Assembly: GCA_028753945.1 (NCBI GenBank)
Contig: JAPNXP010000003.1
Coordinates: forward strand, 310,001 to 374,000
DNA from: Hexactinellida sp. DTS-2022
Taxonomy: Eukaryota > Porifera > Hexactinellida
DNA: 64,000 bases
Reading direction: 5' to 3'
The translations under genes were made by a program, and so were the position numbers. The notes under the pieces were generated by a model. The model was not told the DNA's origin. It saw only the letters and a list, made by a program, of their open reading frames with translations, and did not search any database. Shown here piece by piece: positions 9,674 through 21,302 of the stretch (its first letter is position 1; every line of letters begins with the position of its first letter).

Positions 9674-10183
9674 CAGGGAATGAAAGGTACACGAACGAAC
9701 TTTTTGAACTTGAACTGAACGAACTGAACGCAAGACCTTTATGGCATTTTAGCTGAACGAACTGAACGAACGCCAACGGTTTCCTGAACGGCAGTTGAAC
9801 GAACTGAACGAACGAACGAAAGAGCTGAACGAACTGAATGAACGAATTGAACGAACGAACTGAACGAAAAGAACGAACGAACTGAAAGAACTAAACAGAA
9901 TATCGATAAATTAGAAATACTGAATCATTAATCCATACGTGGAATATAAATAAATCACTAGAAAAGTGATATAAATGGATGACTACTCATACCTGCTTGT
10001 CAACCTAATAACCACCACCAACTCATCTGAACTGAACGAACTGAACTGAACGAACTGAAGGAACGAACGAATTGAACGAACTGAACGAACGCCGGTCAGC
10101 CCGTCGAACGAACTGAACTAGCGTTAATTTGAAATGAACTGAATTGGGTTTATTCAGTCCGTTCATGAACCTTTAATTCCCTG
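9674..10183. mobile_element. 510-bp hAT MITE made of GAACGAACT repeats
   Basis: Inverted ends CAGGGAATGAAAGGTACACG..(inverse of) CAGGGAATTAAAGGTTCATG, flanked by GGGGATAG at 9666-9673 and 10184-10191, a perfect 8-bp target duplication. Most of the interior is a degenerate array of ACTGAACGA and GAACGAAC units, interrupted by about 130 bp of unique AT-rich text (9890-10020). Confidence 0.88.
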
Positions 10184-10191
10184 GGGGATAG

Positions 10192-12195
10192 CCTTCATGA
10201 TATGCTACGCGATCTCCTGGTTTGTGAGAAACATGATGACTTGAAAAATATGATTATTTTAGCAGCCAGATCTGCCATAGAATGCGCTTTCGATCATGAA
10301 TATTCACTTGGCCAAGGAACTAAATCAATCCACATATCAACCTCTCCTTTGATGGACATCCGAAGCGGATGCAATCCAATTCATGAAGAGTCCAACAGAC
10401 AGGAAGCGGGAACAGAAACTCAGGATTCTCTAAAGCTCTTTTATCTCAGATTTGCTATCAAACTGCGTTGGACAGAACTCTGCTAGGTTCGTAGAATAGA
10501 TTAACTCCAGGAACTTCTGGTACATTATTTAAAAAGAATCCGGTTGTACGACAGCTGGCAATGCGACTATTACCATTATACCGACAGCTTTTCCACAAGT
10601 ACTACGATGCAAGAACAGTACCACTTTCGCTTGAGAAAAATGTGGAAAGTGAGCATGAACGACTAGTAACTCAAGGAGTTATAGACGGGTCCATTATTCC
10701 GATTGGGGTCAATACGAAGTGTGGGGCTATAAGGTGATGGTTAACCGGTATGCACAAGTCTATACAAGCATTTTCCCCTTATCAACGATTTCTTTCCCGA
10801 CCTTGAACTAGATCATGCAGATTTATTAGCTACCATTAACACCCAACTTGCATGTAGAAAGTTTGATCAGGCAGCGAAACAGAAGGCGTCGGTAAGATTA
10901 CAAAGGTAGGCACTAATATTGGGAACGTGCAGTTACCGGATTAGTTTACAAAAGATGGAATAAATGAGACATGCAGATTCCTAGAGCCTTCTACCAAAGG
11001 ATATCCCTAACCAGCTGAAACAAGTTTGATGATAGAGTATAGTGATTGTCCCATTTGGATTTGGAACAAAAATCGACTGAACGAAATACAGTATATTCTC
11101 ACAAACTACCGAGCTATTATAGGGGCGGACTATTGGGTCCGAGGAATGCTATGTCCCATTCGTAGGTAGAACTGGAAGTGTGAATTAACCGTACAAAATG
11201 GCAGTTTCCTCTGGGATAACAGGATAGTGGTGCCTCCAATAGGACACGAAGCCGTAGTGACATACTTCATGAATGTAGGGTCCAGACATTCACCGCCAAA
11301 GGTTCCATTACACACTAGGGAATGTCCCTGTACTTCTGAGTCTGATAAAGGTTGATTACTCAAGGAAAAAATGTTTCGATTAGTAGTAGATGCGCATTCA
11401 AAATGGATGGAAGTTGCAGCAGTATTTGCAGTAGTGATCCCAGCAACCACACACTCGTCAGTTGAGAAGTTTCGGATAATTATTCCACTCATGTGCTTCC
11501 GGATAACTTAATGTGGTTAATGGGAAAGCATTTACAAGCACAGTATTTGTGACATCTACCGAGCGAAACGGCATTGGGAAAATCGGGCAGCGCAATATTA
11601 CCCCTCTTCTAACGGCCAAGTTAAAAGTTAGTACAACATTCATAGAGGCCATTAAGAAAACAAACATAGGTTCCATTGAGACAATGGTTTCCAAATTGAC
11701 TTTAACTACAGTACTAAGCCTCACCGTACGACAGGGATATCAAACGAGGTGCTCATGATGGACAGGAAGCTCAAGTTACTTTTAAGCTTCTCTCGGGTAC
11801 GAGTCAAGTGGCTAACAAACGAGAAGTTCAAAAGGAGGACATAACAAAAGTTTTTGAATATCATTTGGGATATTTCTTCGCATACGAAGTGGTTCGCTAG
11901 TCTTGTACAGTACACGACAGATGGGTTTCCCAGTGATTATATGTTAGGTTAAAGAATGGGCGATGGTACGCCCACTATAGACCATCTTCAGTTTCAAGGA
12001 ATACAAGAGGGACTCTCGTTGGACCGTTTCCACCCCACATGAATTCGTATAACCAAATATTGACCCAATGAAGAACCGGTGAGGGGAGATTCAAATGGAA
12101 GAGCAGACGCAATCCTTGTGTCGGTTCAACAGAATAAGCAAGCCTTCTGATCAGTCCAGTTAGATTACATCGTCCAACAACGTAGAGGGGAGGGT
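10192..12195 (+). pseudogene. Decayed Ty3/gypsy retrotransposon pol (RT and integrase)
   Basis: Plus-strand frames with many stops and shifts. Around 10560-10700 a segment including VPLSLEKNVE followed by ERLVTQGVID matches the start of a gypsy reverse transcriptase. Around 11370-11420 LVVDAHSKWMEV is the integrase core near its first catalytic Asp. Around 11600-11760 YYPSSNGQV, then NYSTKPHRTTGIS, match the end of the core. The last part before 12184 has the basic, Arg-rich ending usual for these polyproteins. A purine tract (12184-12194) followed by TGTAATAAG may mark the 3' LTR start. The protein is unsalvageable as read, with at least six disruptions. Gypsy assignment is secure, clade uncertain. 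Confidence 0.8.
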
Positions 12196-12649
12196 TGTAA
12201 TAAGTTATCACAAAGGATGCTAGATTATGTTATTAGCTACTTGTTTTATCTTTATGCACTATACTAATAAGCAATAATTTATGACTGTTTTAGATGAGCT
12301 ATTGACTATTACATTATTTTCCTGTAAAGAATAGCAGCATGATTAACTACCACGACTATCCGAAATGTTATGCTACTAAGTAGTAATGTAAGAAATAACA
12401 TTGATGTCTGCTGCATCAATAATTCCTACTCGCCGAAGGAATCAGTATAGGAGAATGGAAACGTCTTTTTCCAGGCAGTTCCCAGCAAATCTATGACGGA
12501 GAGAAGATACAGGAAAAGCAAACAAATTCCTTGTAGCCTGCTTCAACAGGAGAGCTGTTGATGGAGAACTGGGAGAGATAGACACCGAGAGAATAGGGTT
12601 GGCTTTCTTACTTTAGAGGAAACCGCTATCCTGGACTATCTGTACTAAA
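12196..12649. other. Possible LTR and retroelement remnant, no intact gene
   Basis: Begins TGTAATAAGTTATCACA just after a polypurine tract, as a gypsy 3' LTR would. No second LTR copy was found in the window, so the end cannot be set. About 12450-12620 is richer in GC and may be more retroelement coding relic. Confidence 0.35.
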
Positions 12650-13915
12650 TACAACACCATCTGCGAATTAGGATTTAAACTCCAAGTTAATACCGAGCTA
12701 GCAGAATATGCGAACCTTCGGGAGAATATTGCTCAGTATTCGCTGAGAACAAAAAGATACCAGCCATCACATCAATGAGGAAATATGGATTCTACATCAG
12801 GAGTTCTCATCCAGTGAGTTATGTTTATTGACATCATCTATACGTTTATTTAAGTCGCATTATTGAATGCTGATTTTCAAAGTTGTAAATTGATTGAACA
12901 TCACTTATGCATGGACATTAAATATACAAAACTATTGAACAGAATTACAATTGAGAGGATATTCCTGTGATATGAAATAACTACATTATTTACAAAGATT
13001 AATTTTCATTAAGAATTGATTTTATAGAAGAACACTTACTATTAATTTGTGTTAACTAATTATTATTAACATTATATTATTGCTTTTATCTATTGTAGAA
13101 AGCGCTCGGAGGGGATCACTGGCTATGGACCGCGATTCATCACAGAAGATGCGTGCTTATGCCGAACTCAAAAGACTGTGCATAATAAGAGGATCTGTCC
13201 TTTTCTTCAAACGTGACGTATTCAACTTACAAATTATTTTCTCGCAACGAGAGCAGTGTGGCGTTATGTCTTTGTAGGAGACACGCGATATACAAGAGGC
13301 TCAAGGATGGAGATTTAAGTGGAGATGAGATTGCCATTCCTATTTAGATGACATGTGAATGCATTCGGATAATGTTGATATTTCCCTTTTGTACAACACC
13401 AAATGCAGAGTGCATTAAAATGGTAGACAACAACATAATGTTCGATCTAATAACTAGTTCTATTTCATTGTGTTGCTTACTTGCCTGGTCCGAACTATGA
13501 TACTGAGTTACTACTCAAGTATGGCTGCAATAAGTCAACAATTCCCGATTCCCAGTGAGTAGAAAGGCTAATTCCAATCTCACAACGCCAAATTCCAGGA
13601 TTGAAACAATTAAAGATGTAGCCTCCCACAACAAACGTACAATTAAGAGTCGCAGTTGTTTTGAAAAATGAACATTGGTCAGAAGAATCCTGTTTTCGTT
13701 GGCATTATCCTATCAAAGAGCGATTGGGTGCTAACGTAGGATCCAGATTAATGATAGGAAGCAAGGTTGCTCACTTGAATAAGTGTTGAAACGGAATTGC
13801 TAAGAGGACCATACCGATTAGGAAGCCATGCAGACAGACTATACCAGAGGAGATACAATAGGGATAGGAGGCCTCCCCTCAGAAGTAGAGACTAAGAGAG
13901 TATAATTATTATGGG
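12650..13915 (+). pseudogene. Decayed gypsy pol fragment, paralogue of 59.2-60.2 kb
   Basis: Tracks the 59195-60170 pseudogene base for base apart from one insertion (12818-13096). It shares MRAYAELKRLCII near 13150-13190 and the pol C-terminus near 13700-13870 (the other copy reads ELLRGPYRIGSHADRLYQRR there). Both copies are riddled with stops. A purine-rich GGGAGGG follows pol in each, then shared non-coding sequence. Confidence 0.7.
12818..13096. repeat. 279-bp insert, inverted copy of 16061-16346
   Basis: The other retroelement copy near 59360 reads straight from CATCCAGTGA to AGCGCTCG. Here the two halves are separated by 279 bp that match the reverse complement of 16061-16346 (and of the equivalent text near 62800-63085). 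The junctions read CCA|GTGAGTTATG..TCTATTGTAG|AAAGCG, so the insert has intron-like GT and AG ends. Confidence 0.75.
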
Positions 13916-14131
13916 AGGGTCGTTTAGCTCTTGGCCAATTTGAAATATATTATTATTTGCGGAACTAGTTATAGCTATCCACTCCATTAGTATTTTGTTA
14001 GAATGAGCGTTAGATTATTTTCTCTATTTGTTTAGTTTAACTGTAAATTTAGCTCTTAGTTAAATTTATTAAATCTTGAATCAACATGTTGTTTACGTAT
14101 ATTCGATGTAGAATTAATCAATACAGGTATA

Positions 14132-14268
14132 CAGTAGAACTCGGTTATAACGTGCAAATATTTGCTTAGTATGTACATTATGATATTTTTAGCCAAACAA
14201 CAGTTTATTTCTATGAGGGTAATCTCGGTTAGTACTTACCCCGGGTACGTTATAACCGCGTTCTACTG
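14132..14268. mobile_element. Tc1/pogo-type MITE (CAGTAGAACTCGGTTATAACG)
   Basis: 137-bp element with inverted ends (CAGTAGAACTCGGTTATAAC and the inverse of CAGTAGAACGCGGTTATAAC), flanked by TA on both sides. The duplicated copy at 60388-60538 has a decayed right end, so insertion preceded the duplication. Confidence 0.85.
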
Positions 14269-14642
14269 TATTAAATAATAATGGCACACATTTCAGCTCA
14301 ATTTGAGCCCATTGTAACTGATAAAATTCGCAGCGAAATTAAAATTATTACTATCATTAGTTAGCTAACACATTATAAATGTTGAAATATTCATCAAATA
14401 TAATACCTGCCAACTTAGTCAAAACAAATCAATGGATGCCAAGAATTCACTGGACACATTTCTACAGGCTCGAGGCAATGAAATTTCGCTTGCTTGCTAA
14501 CAGGCTCGATGTCATTAATAGTCATCACATAATGAATGTGTTTAGGAATGTGATTCATTTGAAGAATATCATTCAATTATGTTTCTATGGTGGAACATGT
14601 CCAGGGATTGCTGGTAAGTTTACTTGCACGAACCAATATGTA

Positions 14643-15003
14643 CACTAACCGGACTAAAGCATTTAAACCACATGAATTTTATTCCAGACACAAATTTATT
14701 GTTTCGCATTAACTCTGTTTAAACTAGTCTTAATTATATGTCTTTAATGAAATCGATTAGAAATTCTGCATATATAGCAATTCAACCATGTGGTATTCAA
14801 ATCTGAAATCAGAATTATATGTATATTCCAATTTTTCTCAAAATGATCAGAAATTATATATTTAATTAGATCATTATTAGTTAATGAGTGTAATACCTCC
14901 ATGGAAAAATAAATTCCAATATCTTGCTATTTTATTATACCAACATATACGTAGTTTTATTTAAATCATTATTGTAGTTCAAATACTTTTGGCCTGCCTA
15001 GTG
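14643..15003. mobile_element. Tc1/mariner MITE (CACTAACCGG..AAATACTTTTGG ends)
   Basis: Ends CACTAACCGGACTAAAGCAT and the inverse of CACTAGGCAGGCCAAAAGTA, flanked by TA at both sides. Same family as 50406-50968. The corresponding place in copy B (near 60920) lacks this element, so it inserted after the duplication or was lost there. Confidence 0.75.
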
Positions 15004-15118
15004 TATACATAATAAAGAATTTTGTGCGTGAAATTCAAACACAGACTGTTTAAAATATCTAAGTCACTTGGAAAACAGTACGGTTGGCAGGTATAAACAA
15101 TTCACAAACTACACAATA

Positions 15119-15579
15119 CAGTGGATACCGGTTTAGAGAAAATATTATCACAGATATATTCTTATAACCAATATGTTCTTGTAAACAGTATATTATTCTA
15201 TACTTCGTAATGTTAATCAGGATTTAAGAACATAGTATATAGAACTTTATTGTTTAACTTACTAACACAGGCTAAAAAGCTTTAGTGTTTCACTATCGGT
15301 TAAAATAAATTAGGAACCAATCTAAAGAGATTCTTAACAAAGAAATATCAAATTAACTCAGCTGTATAAAATGTAGGGGTAATGTAGAAAATTAATAATG
15401 ATCTACACTACTATATTTGTTGCATAATATCGGTGGTTAACCTGTTAACCGAGGCGAGAAATCGAATTTATCATTCCTTAAATGTTCCAAAAATCGAATG
15501 TTCTTAAATCCGGAATCTTGTCAATTCAAATTAATATTAAAATGCTCATTGGTTGTTAATCGGTAACCGGTATCCACTG
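15119..15579. mobile_element. Tc1/pogo-type MITE (CAGTGGATACCGGTTTA)
   Basis: Inverted ends CAGTGGATACCGGTTTA and the inverse of CAGTGGATACCGGTTACC, flanked by TA. The equivalent at 61024-61926 is longer because of nested insertions. Confidence 0.8.
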
Positions 15580-17268
15580 TACTCAACTCATTAATAACTC
15601 ACTTGATACAGAATGGTTGGTGTGTTCGTCTCGGAGTTTGTTGTGTTTGATTGAGTCGATTCTACAAAATAATTCGATAGAAAGTTAAATATCAATAAAC
15701 CTTTTCAAAGGGGGTGGAGTTTACAAATTTGTGTCATATAATACTTTTGTTTACAAAATAGTAAAAAGCGTGAATAAGAAGAGGGTTAAAATATCGTTTG
15801 ACTTTAAGTTACTTAACGTTTGTACGGCACCAAATTTGCCGAAATATTAATAATGTTATTTTAGAGTCTATTAACAAATTGTGAACAAGCGACACTACAT
15901 GTAGCGATTGAATGATCCGTAGCAAGCCAACAAGACCTAAGCTAATGCAAATACTAACTCACTTTGTATTCAGATAATACTTCACAGCAGTCAATTGTTA
16001 GTTCTGCGTTATTTGGAATAGAATTGATTCTCGATTCTCGGTTATTGATTGATTCTTTTATTCTACAAATAGATACGAGCAATAATATAATGTTAATAAA
16101 AATTAGCTAACACAAATTAATAGTCAAGTGTTCATCTATATAATTAATTCTTAATGAAAAATTAATCTTAGTAAATAATGTAGTTATTTCATATTACAGG
16201 AATATCCTCTCAATTGAAATTCTGTTCTATTGTTTTGTATAATTAATGTCCATGGCATAGGTGATGTTCTATCAATTTACAACTTTGCAAATCAGCATTC
16301 AATAATTCGACATAAATTAAATGTATAGATGATGTCAATAAACATAAAAGTACTAGAAGACAAAACGTGTTGAAATTGTTTCATAATTTAATGGAGTGGA
16401 TTAATTTACATTTAATAGTCTTTGGAACAGTTCGCCTAAATTAAATTTCTCAATGATACGAATTTTAAATAGACTTGTTTATCGATTAGTCTACAGCATT
16501 TAGGCAAATATAATCTTAGTGACGCTGTGGTTCATAGGAATGCAGCAATTAGAATAGCTATAATACAAAAGCATGTTATAGACTCTACTGTAGTTGTTTG
16601 TAATAGTCTCTGTAAGACGATATAGTTTATTGAGAATAAATTAATGAACCCTAAGTTGAAATAATTGTCTAAGAACATTCTGGAATTGCAAAGTTCATTA
16701 CGTAGAATAATTTGATACTAACAGTGTATCGATGTCAATAATTATTTTAGTGTACTACACTTTGGTGAGCTCATTCAATGTATTACAAGTTACGTTCTTC
16801 TACAGAATGTAATTATATGGTAGCTCGAATGATAACTATATCTATAGTTAATTCAGAGGTAGTAGTGCGGTGAAGCGGCCAGTAAACCGAAAATATGCTA
16901 TATTGTGAGCAATAATATTCACTAAACGAGTGATACATCCATATATTTAAGAACTTTGACACCGTGAATTTACAGAATCTTTGATTTAATTACATAATAC
17001 AAAATAACAAAATTATATAATATATATATATCCCTAGATTAAACAAATATGGACACGAATAACCAAAACTTTGATGTATGTACTTAACCAAAGTTTGAAT
17101 TATGTAAAACCTGAAATTCATTTCCATTTTCTACTTTCCTTTTAACTATAATTCTGCTACAGCGAAAAATGACCCAATTAAGCTGAACAGTAAAACATTA
17201 CAAGTTGATCATAATTGATTCATTAAAATATATTTTCAAGTTTGATGACGATAAGAGTCCGGAAATGA

Positions 17269-18244
17269 TTTTATCAAGGGAACTACAAATAGTTTAATCA
17301 CACTACAGCCAGGAAAACGGCTTCTTAACTTAAAACTGACAATTATATCTACATATCTAACTCACATTGTGCACAGTTTGTTTGAAATTCTCACTTCTAA
17401 TATAGTAGATCGTTACAAGCAGTGTTATTGAATTGTTATTAATGTTTGAGTTTGTTGTTACAGTTGATTTAGCGATTAGTATTTTATGACTACTATCAAT
17501 CTAAGTATTCTTATACTCAGTATACACTAAGAGCTATGGCTATATCTGCATACTTATTCACAAGCTATGCATTATCAGAAGCGTAGCACGTGGCACATTG
17601 AACTGTACCACAGAGATGATTCAGATAGTAGTACTAAGGCCAGGTAAAATAAATTTATTGTTTATCATCCGGATTTTTTCAGAAAATACGAACGGCGGAC
17701 GGGATTTTATTTTTTATTTCCATTAATATGCAAATAACATTATCCTATGCCAAACAATAAATATTAATAATTAAATTAAATTATAAAATCACATGACAAT
17801 GTCAATGAGGGTCCGAGGACCCTATGCTGAAATTTACTGATACAGGGTATTTCAATCAATTAATTCGATCCAGTGTGGCTCCGTCACATCATTCCCCCCC
17901 TGCCCAGGCGTGAGATAATATGGTGTTTAATACCGTTTAATACAATTTACAATTATATAAATAAATTTTCTTGATTTCAAACCAAAAATCCATTGATAAT
18001 TTTGTCATAATTCCTAACATTGGTAATGTCTCTATTGTCAAACTCGTTATCCGAATTTGTCTCATTATGGGGTGACTCATTGTTGCGATCAACGGTAAAA
18101 TTACGAATAAATATATACACATAGTAAAATTTGATTTTTTTCCGCCCCTTACAGTACACTACTGATCCGTTCATCAGATTCTCTCGCGAATCAGATGAGT
18201 TTGAAGAGGCTAAACTTATAAATGTATGATTAAGTAGTACAGAG
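17269..18244. other. AT-rich DNA, no gene seen
   Basis: No conserved ORF, RNA gene or element ends recognised. Short antisense frames at 17937-18372 include low-complexity text and end in the neighbouring GGTCGGGTC element. Confidence 0.4.
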
Positions 18245-18601
18245 CAGAGACGGAACCGGTCGACCGGTCGGGTCGGGTCGGGTTGGGTACCGGTCGGAAC
18301 CCAGACCGGCCGGTAGAGATCTCTATTCGATATCATCATATCATATTTTGTTTTGATCGAATCTGGCTCCAATAGCCCTTGAGAGCTTAGTAGTCTTTTA
18401 AAGGAGGCTTACTTAAATGGTCTATGCCTCTATGGCTATAATATATATTCTTAAATTATATGACATGACACTACAGTAGATTCTTATTCTATTATTTATA
18501 AATTATTGCTAGCTATGATTGACCGACCGGTCGGGTCGGGTCAAATTTCCAAATGCACCGGTCGGGTCGGGTCATGTAAATCCCGACCCGTTCCATCTCT
18601 G
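18245..18601. mobile_element. MITE with CAGAGAYGGAAC ends and GGTCGGGTC repeats
   Basis: Left end CAGAGACGGAACCGGTCG, right end inverse CAGAGATGGAACGGGTCG. Subterminal CGGTCGGGTCGGGTC repeats occur on both sides in inverted orientation around an AT-rich core. No convincing 8-bp flank duplication, so superfamily uncertain (hAT-like). Confidence 0.6.
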
Positions 18602-19661
18602 CTGTAGACTAAATGGATAAACAAGTGTATTTTAGTACAGAGCTTGCCGCACGTCCAGCACTGGATGTGCTGCCACTGAATATGTACGTATTTCTATGTG
18701 GGGTAAACTTAGTACTTACAGTCGTGTGACCTATTTTATTTTGCCGAAGGGGTACATTATAACTGAGTTTACTTTAGTTTTTGCAATCTAATCGAAGAAT
18801 TTGTAAACATATATGTCAATTTAGCAATCTTATATATTCATTCACAATGGGTTTTTTATATGTCAGTTTAATAACCATAATTGAAACTCACTTGACTGAT
18901 TTTCTGGAATGTTGATATTCGTTAATAAATCTATAGAATAGATTCGATATAATATTGTGTTTAAGCAATGCAAATAATAATCATTTATAAATCTGAATAA
19001 AAAGTTCTTTTTATATAAGCCTACACGTTCTAATAGATCAACAACCAATGAAATCTCAGTCTCAGATCCATTAAAAATGTATAGGGAAAGCCTTACCCTG
19101 ATTGGGCAATACATTAAAATAGTTTATATTTGCACAGACCTTAAATATTCATTGGACACAATTGTTCTGCATGCATTAAAATTATTGAATTTGTTTTCAC
19201 ATTGTCTGAGAGTTTCCTTTTGCTACATATCTCCTATACACTGCCCTACCAAAAGTATTCGTAAACTTCCGTTTTCTTGAAACTATTAAATATTAAAATT
19301 AAAGGTATTTATTCTTTCAGCACAAATACCAGTGTTAATGGCAATATTGTTTCACTCCACACGAAGAATAACTGAGGATGCGAGAATAAGAATAATAATT
19401 ACAGTGATAACAATTTCGATTGATATGATATCTGATCCGGGCGGTGGAACTTTAACAAGTTTCCTACTAACAGTGGCCTAATAAGGCGTTTAATTAATTC
19501 AAACTGTATGACTATCAACGATGCACATTAAAGTAGAATCCACGAGAGCACTCTCTCATTCTCATAATTAGATTAGTGAATTGAAGAAGTATCTTGACAA
19601 TATTAATGCTATTTGTATAATACAAATTGCATGATAGTTATAATCGTGATTTGTTCTATAT
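18602..19661. other. Non-coding; one Tc1-type end at 19239
   Basis: TACACTGCCCTACCAAAAGT (19238-19257) is a typical Tc1/mariner terminus; no matching right end found before 19660. A related end lies near 42703. The rest shows no gene. Confidence 0.4.
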
Positions 19662-19787
19662 CAGGGCCGTAGGCCCGTAGCCACTGGTCAGGTTGGTCAG
19701 GTTTTAACCTGACCACTTTTGGTTGATTAATTTCCCAATATGGCACCACTCGCTAAGGTTGGTCAGATTTTGGTGGCTACGGCCCTG
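19662..19787. mobile_element. 126-bp hAT MITE (CAGGGCCGTAG ends)
   Basis: Ends CAGGGCCGTAGGCCCGTAGCC and GGCTACGGCCCTG are inverted. The interior carries three TTGGTCAG-like motifs. The flanks share TATAT. The first seven terminal bases equal those of the full-length hAT at 35487-38830, a possible mobilising relative. Confidence 0.7.
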
Positions 19788-19836
19788 TATATACAAATAC
19801 TAGTTGGTGTGCATGTCTAATTACCATAATTGCTAC

Positions 19837-20225
19837 TAGCTAGTGACCCGTCGCCATGCGATGAATTAGTCTCCATAAACAGTGTGTATTGGAATAAGTA
19901 GCTAAGATGGGCAACCAAGTTTTCATTCAGGCGTTCGTGACACGCTTCCATGCATCTTAATTTTGAGAGAGAACTTGTCTAGGCGCGCGCAAAGTCGAGA
20001 GATGCTCCCATAGACGTAATATACAATATAAATTTAGTATTTAGGCGCGTCTGAGAGAGCTGAAATTGAATTTAGGCGAGCAGAAATTTTTTCCTGGGTG
20101 AAAGCCCGAGGGCAAACCCAATTTTCCTCTTTTTAATAGCAAAGCAAATATTTTTGTTTCCGACTTATCCCAATTAAGACTGTTTACGGCGACTAATTCC
20201 TCGCATGGCTAAGGGTCACTGGCTG
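19837..20225. mobile_element. 389-bp MITE (AGTGACCC..GCCATGCGA ends)
   Basis: Left AGCTAGTGACCCGTCGCCAT and right inverse AGCCAGTGACCCTTAGCCAT pair over about 35 bases, continuing to GAATTAGTC. The interior has GAGAGA and GGGCAAACCC tracts, no coding capacity. Target duplication not resolved. Confidence 0.6.
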
Positions 20226-20450
20226 CTGGACATATAATGGCGAATAGCATCAGTTCAAAGGTTACGTTATGCTTTCAAGGGTGGAGGGCGCTTAACAAAT
20301 GTGTGACAGAACATTCCTGGATTACAAAATTGTCAAATAGAGTGTCATTCTGACGGTACGTAATTTCCCTATAATTTTGTCTTAGACACAAAATATATGC
20401 GATTACGTAACATAATGTAGTAAAGAAGACATAGTTTGGCATAGGACCTA

Positions 20451-20915
20451 CAGTAAAACCTTCAGAAAGTGAACACCCTGGGAACCAGCCAAAATGTTCA
20501 TTTTCAGAGGTGTTCACCTTTCATGACATGAACAATTCAAATGACAAAGTAGAATATATGTAGAACATCAGAAATACCTTCACTGTTTACTCAAATGTGT
20601 GAAAGTATTGTACAAACAGATAGTCTATTCTCCCCATTGCATGAGTAAGACAATTCATGATTCAACAATAATAACTCTCATCTGTATTGTCTAATAATGC
20701 CACATCATTAATTACCTCTGCTTTCACAACAAGTGTGATCACATAGCTGCCAGTCAGCCTCCAGGAAGTCCATCTAAGCAGATCAAAGCCTAACTAAAAA
20801 ATCTGACAAAAAACTCTATGTTCGCTTTTAAGAGGTCATATTATATGCAATTTGTACATTCGGGACCAGATTCACTTTTCAGAGGTGTTCAAAAGTTAGA
20901 GGGATCAACACAGTG
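20451..20915. mobile_element. Probable Tc1/pogo-type MITE (CAGTAAAACCTTCAGAAAG)
   Basis: Left end TA-CAGTAAAACCTTCAGAAAG; the right side has TTTTCAGAGGTGTTCA twice and ends CAGTG-TA. End matching is imperfect, but the repeated AGAGGTGTTCA sub-motif on both sides supports one element. It ends 21 bp before the first exon of the DAZAP2-like fragment. Confidence 0.45.
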
Positions 20916-20936
20916 TAAGCATTGGGAGAATTTTAG

Positions 20937-21266
20937 GACCATTAAGAAGTATACCAGCTATCCCCCTATCACTGGGTACCCTCCTCAGGGGAACCCTGGT
21001 TACTCAGCTATGTACCAGGTATGCAGGAACTCGAATAGTAGCCTAGCCAATCATCTTTAGGAATTTTCAAGAATATCACATTTTTATTATTAAAAATTTT
21101 TGTTCCCAAAATGGCAAAAACAACAATCGCCTAGGCTACAATTCTAGTAAATACGCTAGGTATGCTTAGTGTGAGGTTCTATTTATTCTCTCTCTCTCTC
21201 TCCCTACAGCCCGCTGTGCAAGTAGGACAGTTCGAAGCGGGGGCCAGATTTAACCCCGGAGAATAA
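20937..21266 (+). CDS. Two-exon fragment resembling DAZAP2 C-terminus
   Basis: Exon 20937-21018 follows GAATTTTAG and ends CAG|GTATGC. Exon 21210-21266 follows a TCTCTCTCTCTCCCTACAG acceptor and ends in TAA. The splice is phase 0 and gives a Tyr/Pro-rich stretch with YPPITGYPPQGNPGYSAMYQ, then PAVQVGQFEAGARFNPGE. YPP repeats followed by a GARF block are characteristic of the DAZAP2/PRTB adaptor family, small cytosolic WW/SH3-ligand proteins. Family members usually continue with a Pro-rich segment, so this copy either stops early or uses another final exon. No start codon is assigned: the upstream acceptor implies earlier exons, but a MITE occupies that space. It may be the truncated 3' end of a real gene or a transposon-carried fragment. 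Confidence 0.4.
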
Positions 21267-21302
21267 GCATCCGTTCCTGTGAGCTATGTTCCTCTGTAAT
21301 GC

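Larger units (their letters stand above)
12650..17268. repeat. Long direct repeat, copy A (copy B 59195-64000)
   Basis: About 4.6 kb matches 59195-64000 in the same orientation. Matched points include GGCTATGGACCGCGATTCAT (13123/59376), CATTGGTCAGAAGAATCCTG (13673/59930), GTAGCGATTGAATGATCCGT (15901/62637) and the last 100 bases. The copies differ by small indels and by MITE occupancy. The repeat contains gypsy pol debris plus more than 3 kb of AT-rich non-coding DNA. Copy B runs off the window, so full length is unknown. Confidence 0.9.

Noticed and set aside
14379-14648. 89-codon ORF in repeat copy A
   Set aside because: The duplicated copy near 60690-60900 is disrupted in the same frame and no domain is recognisable.
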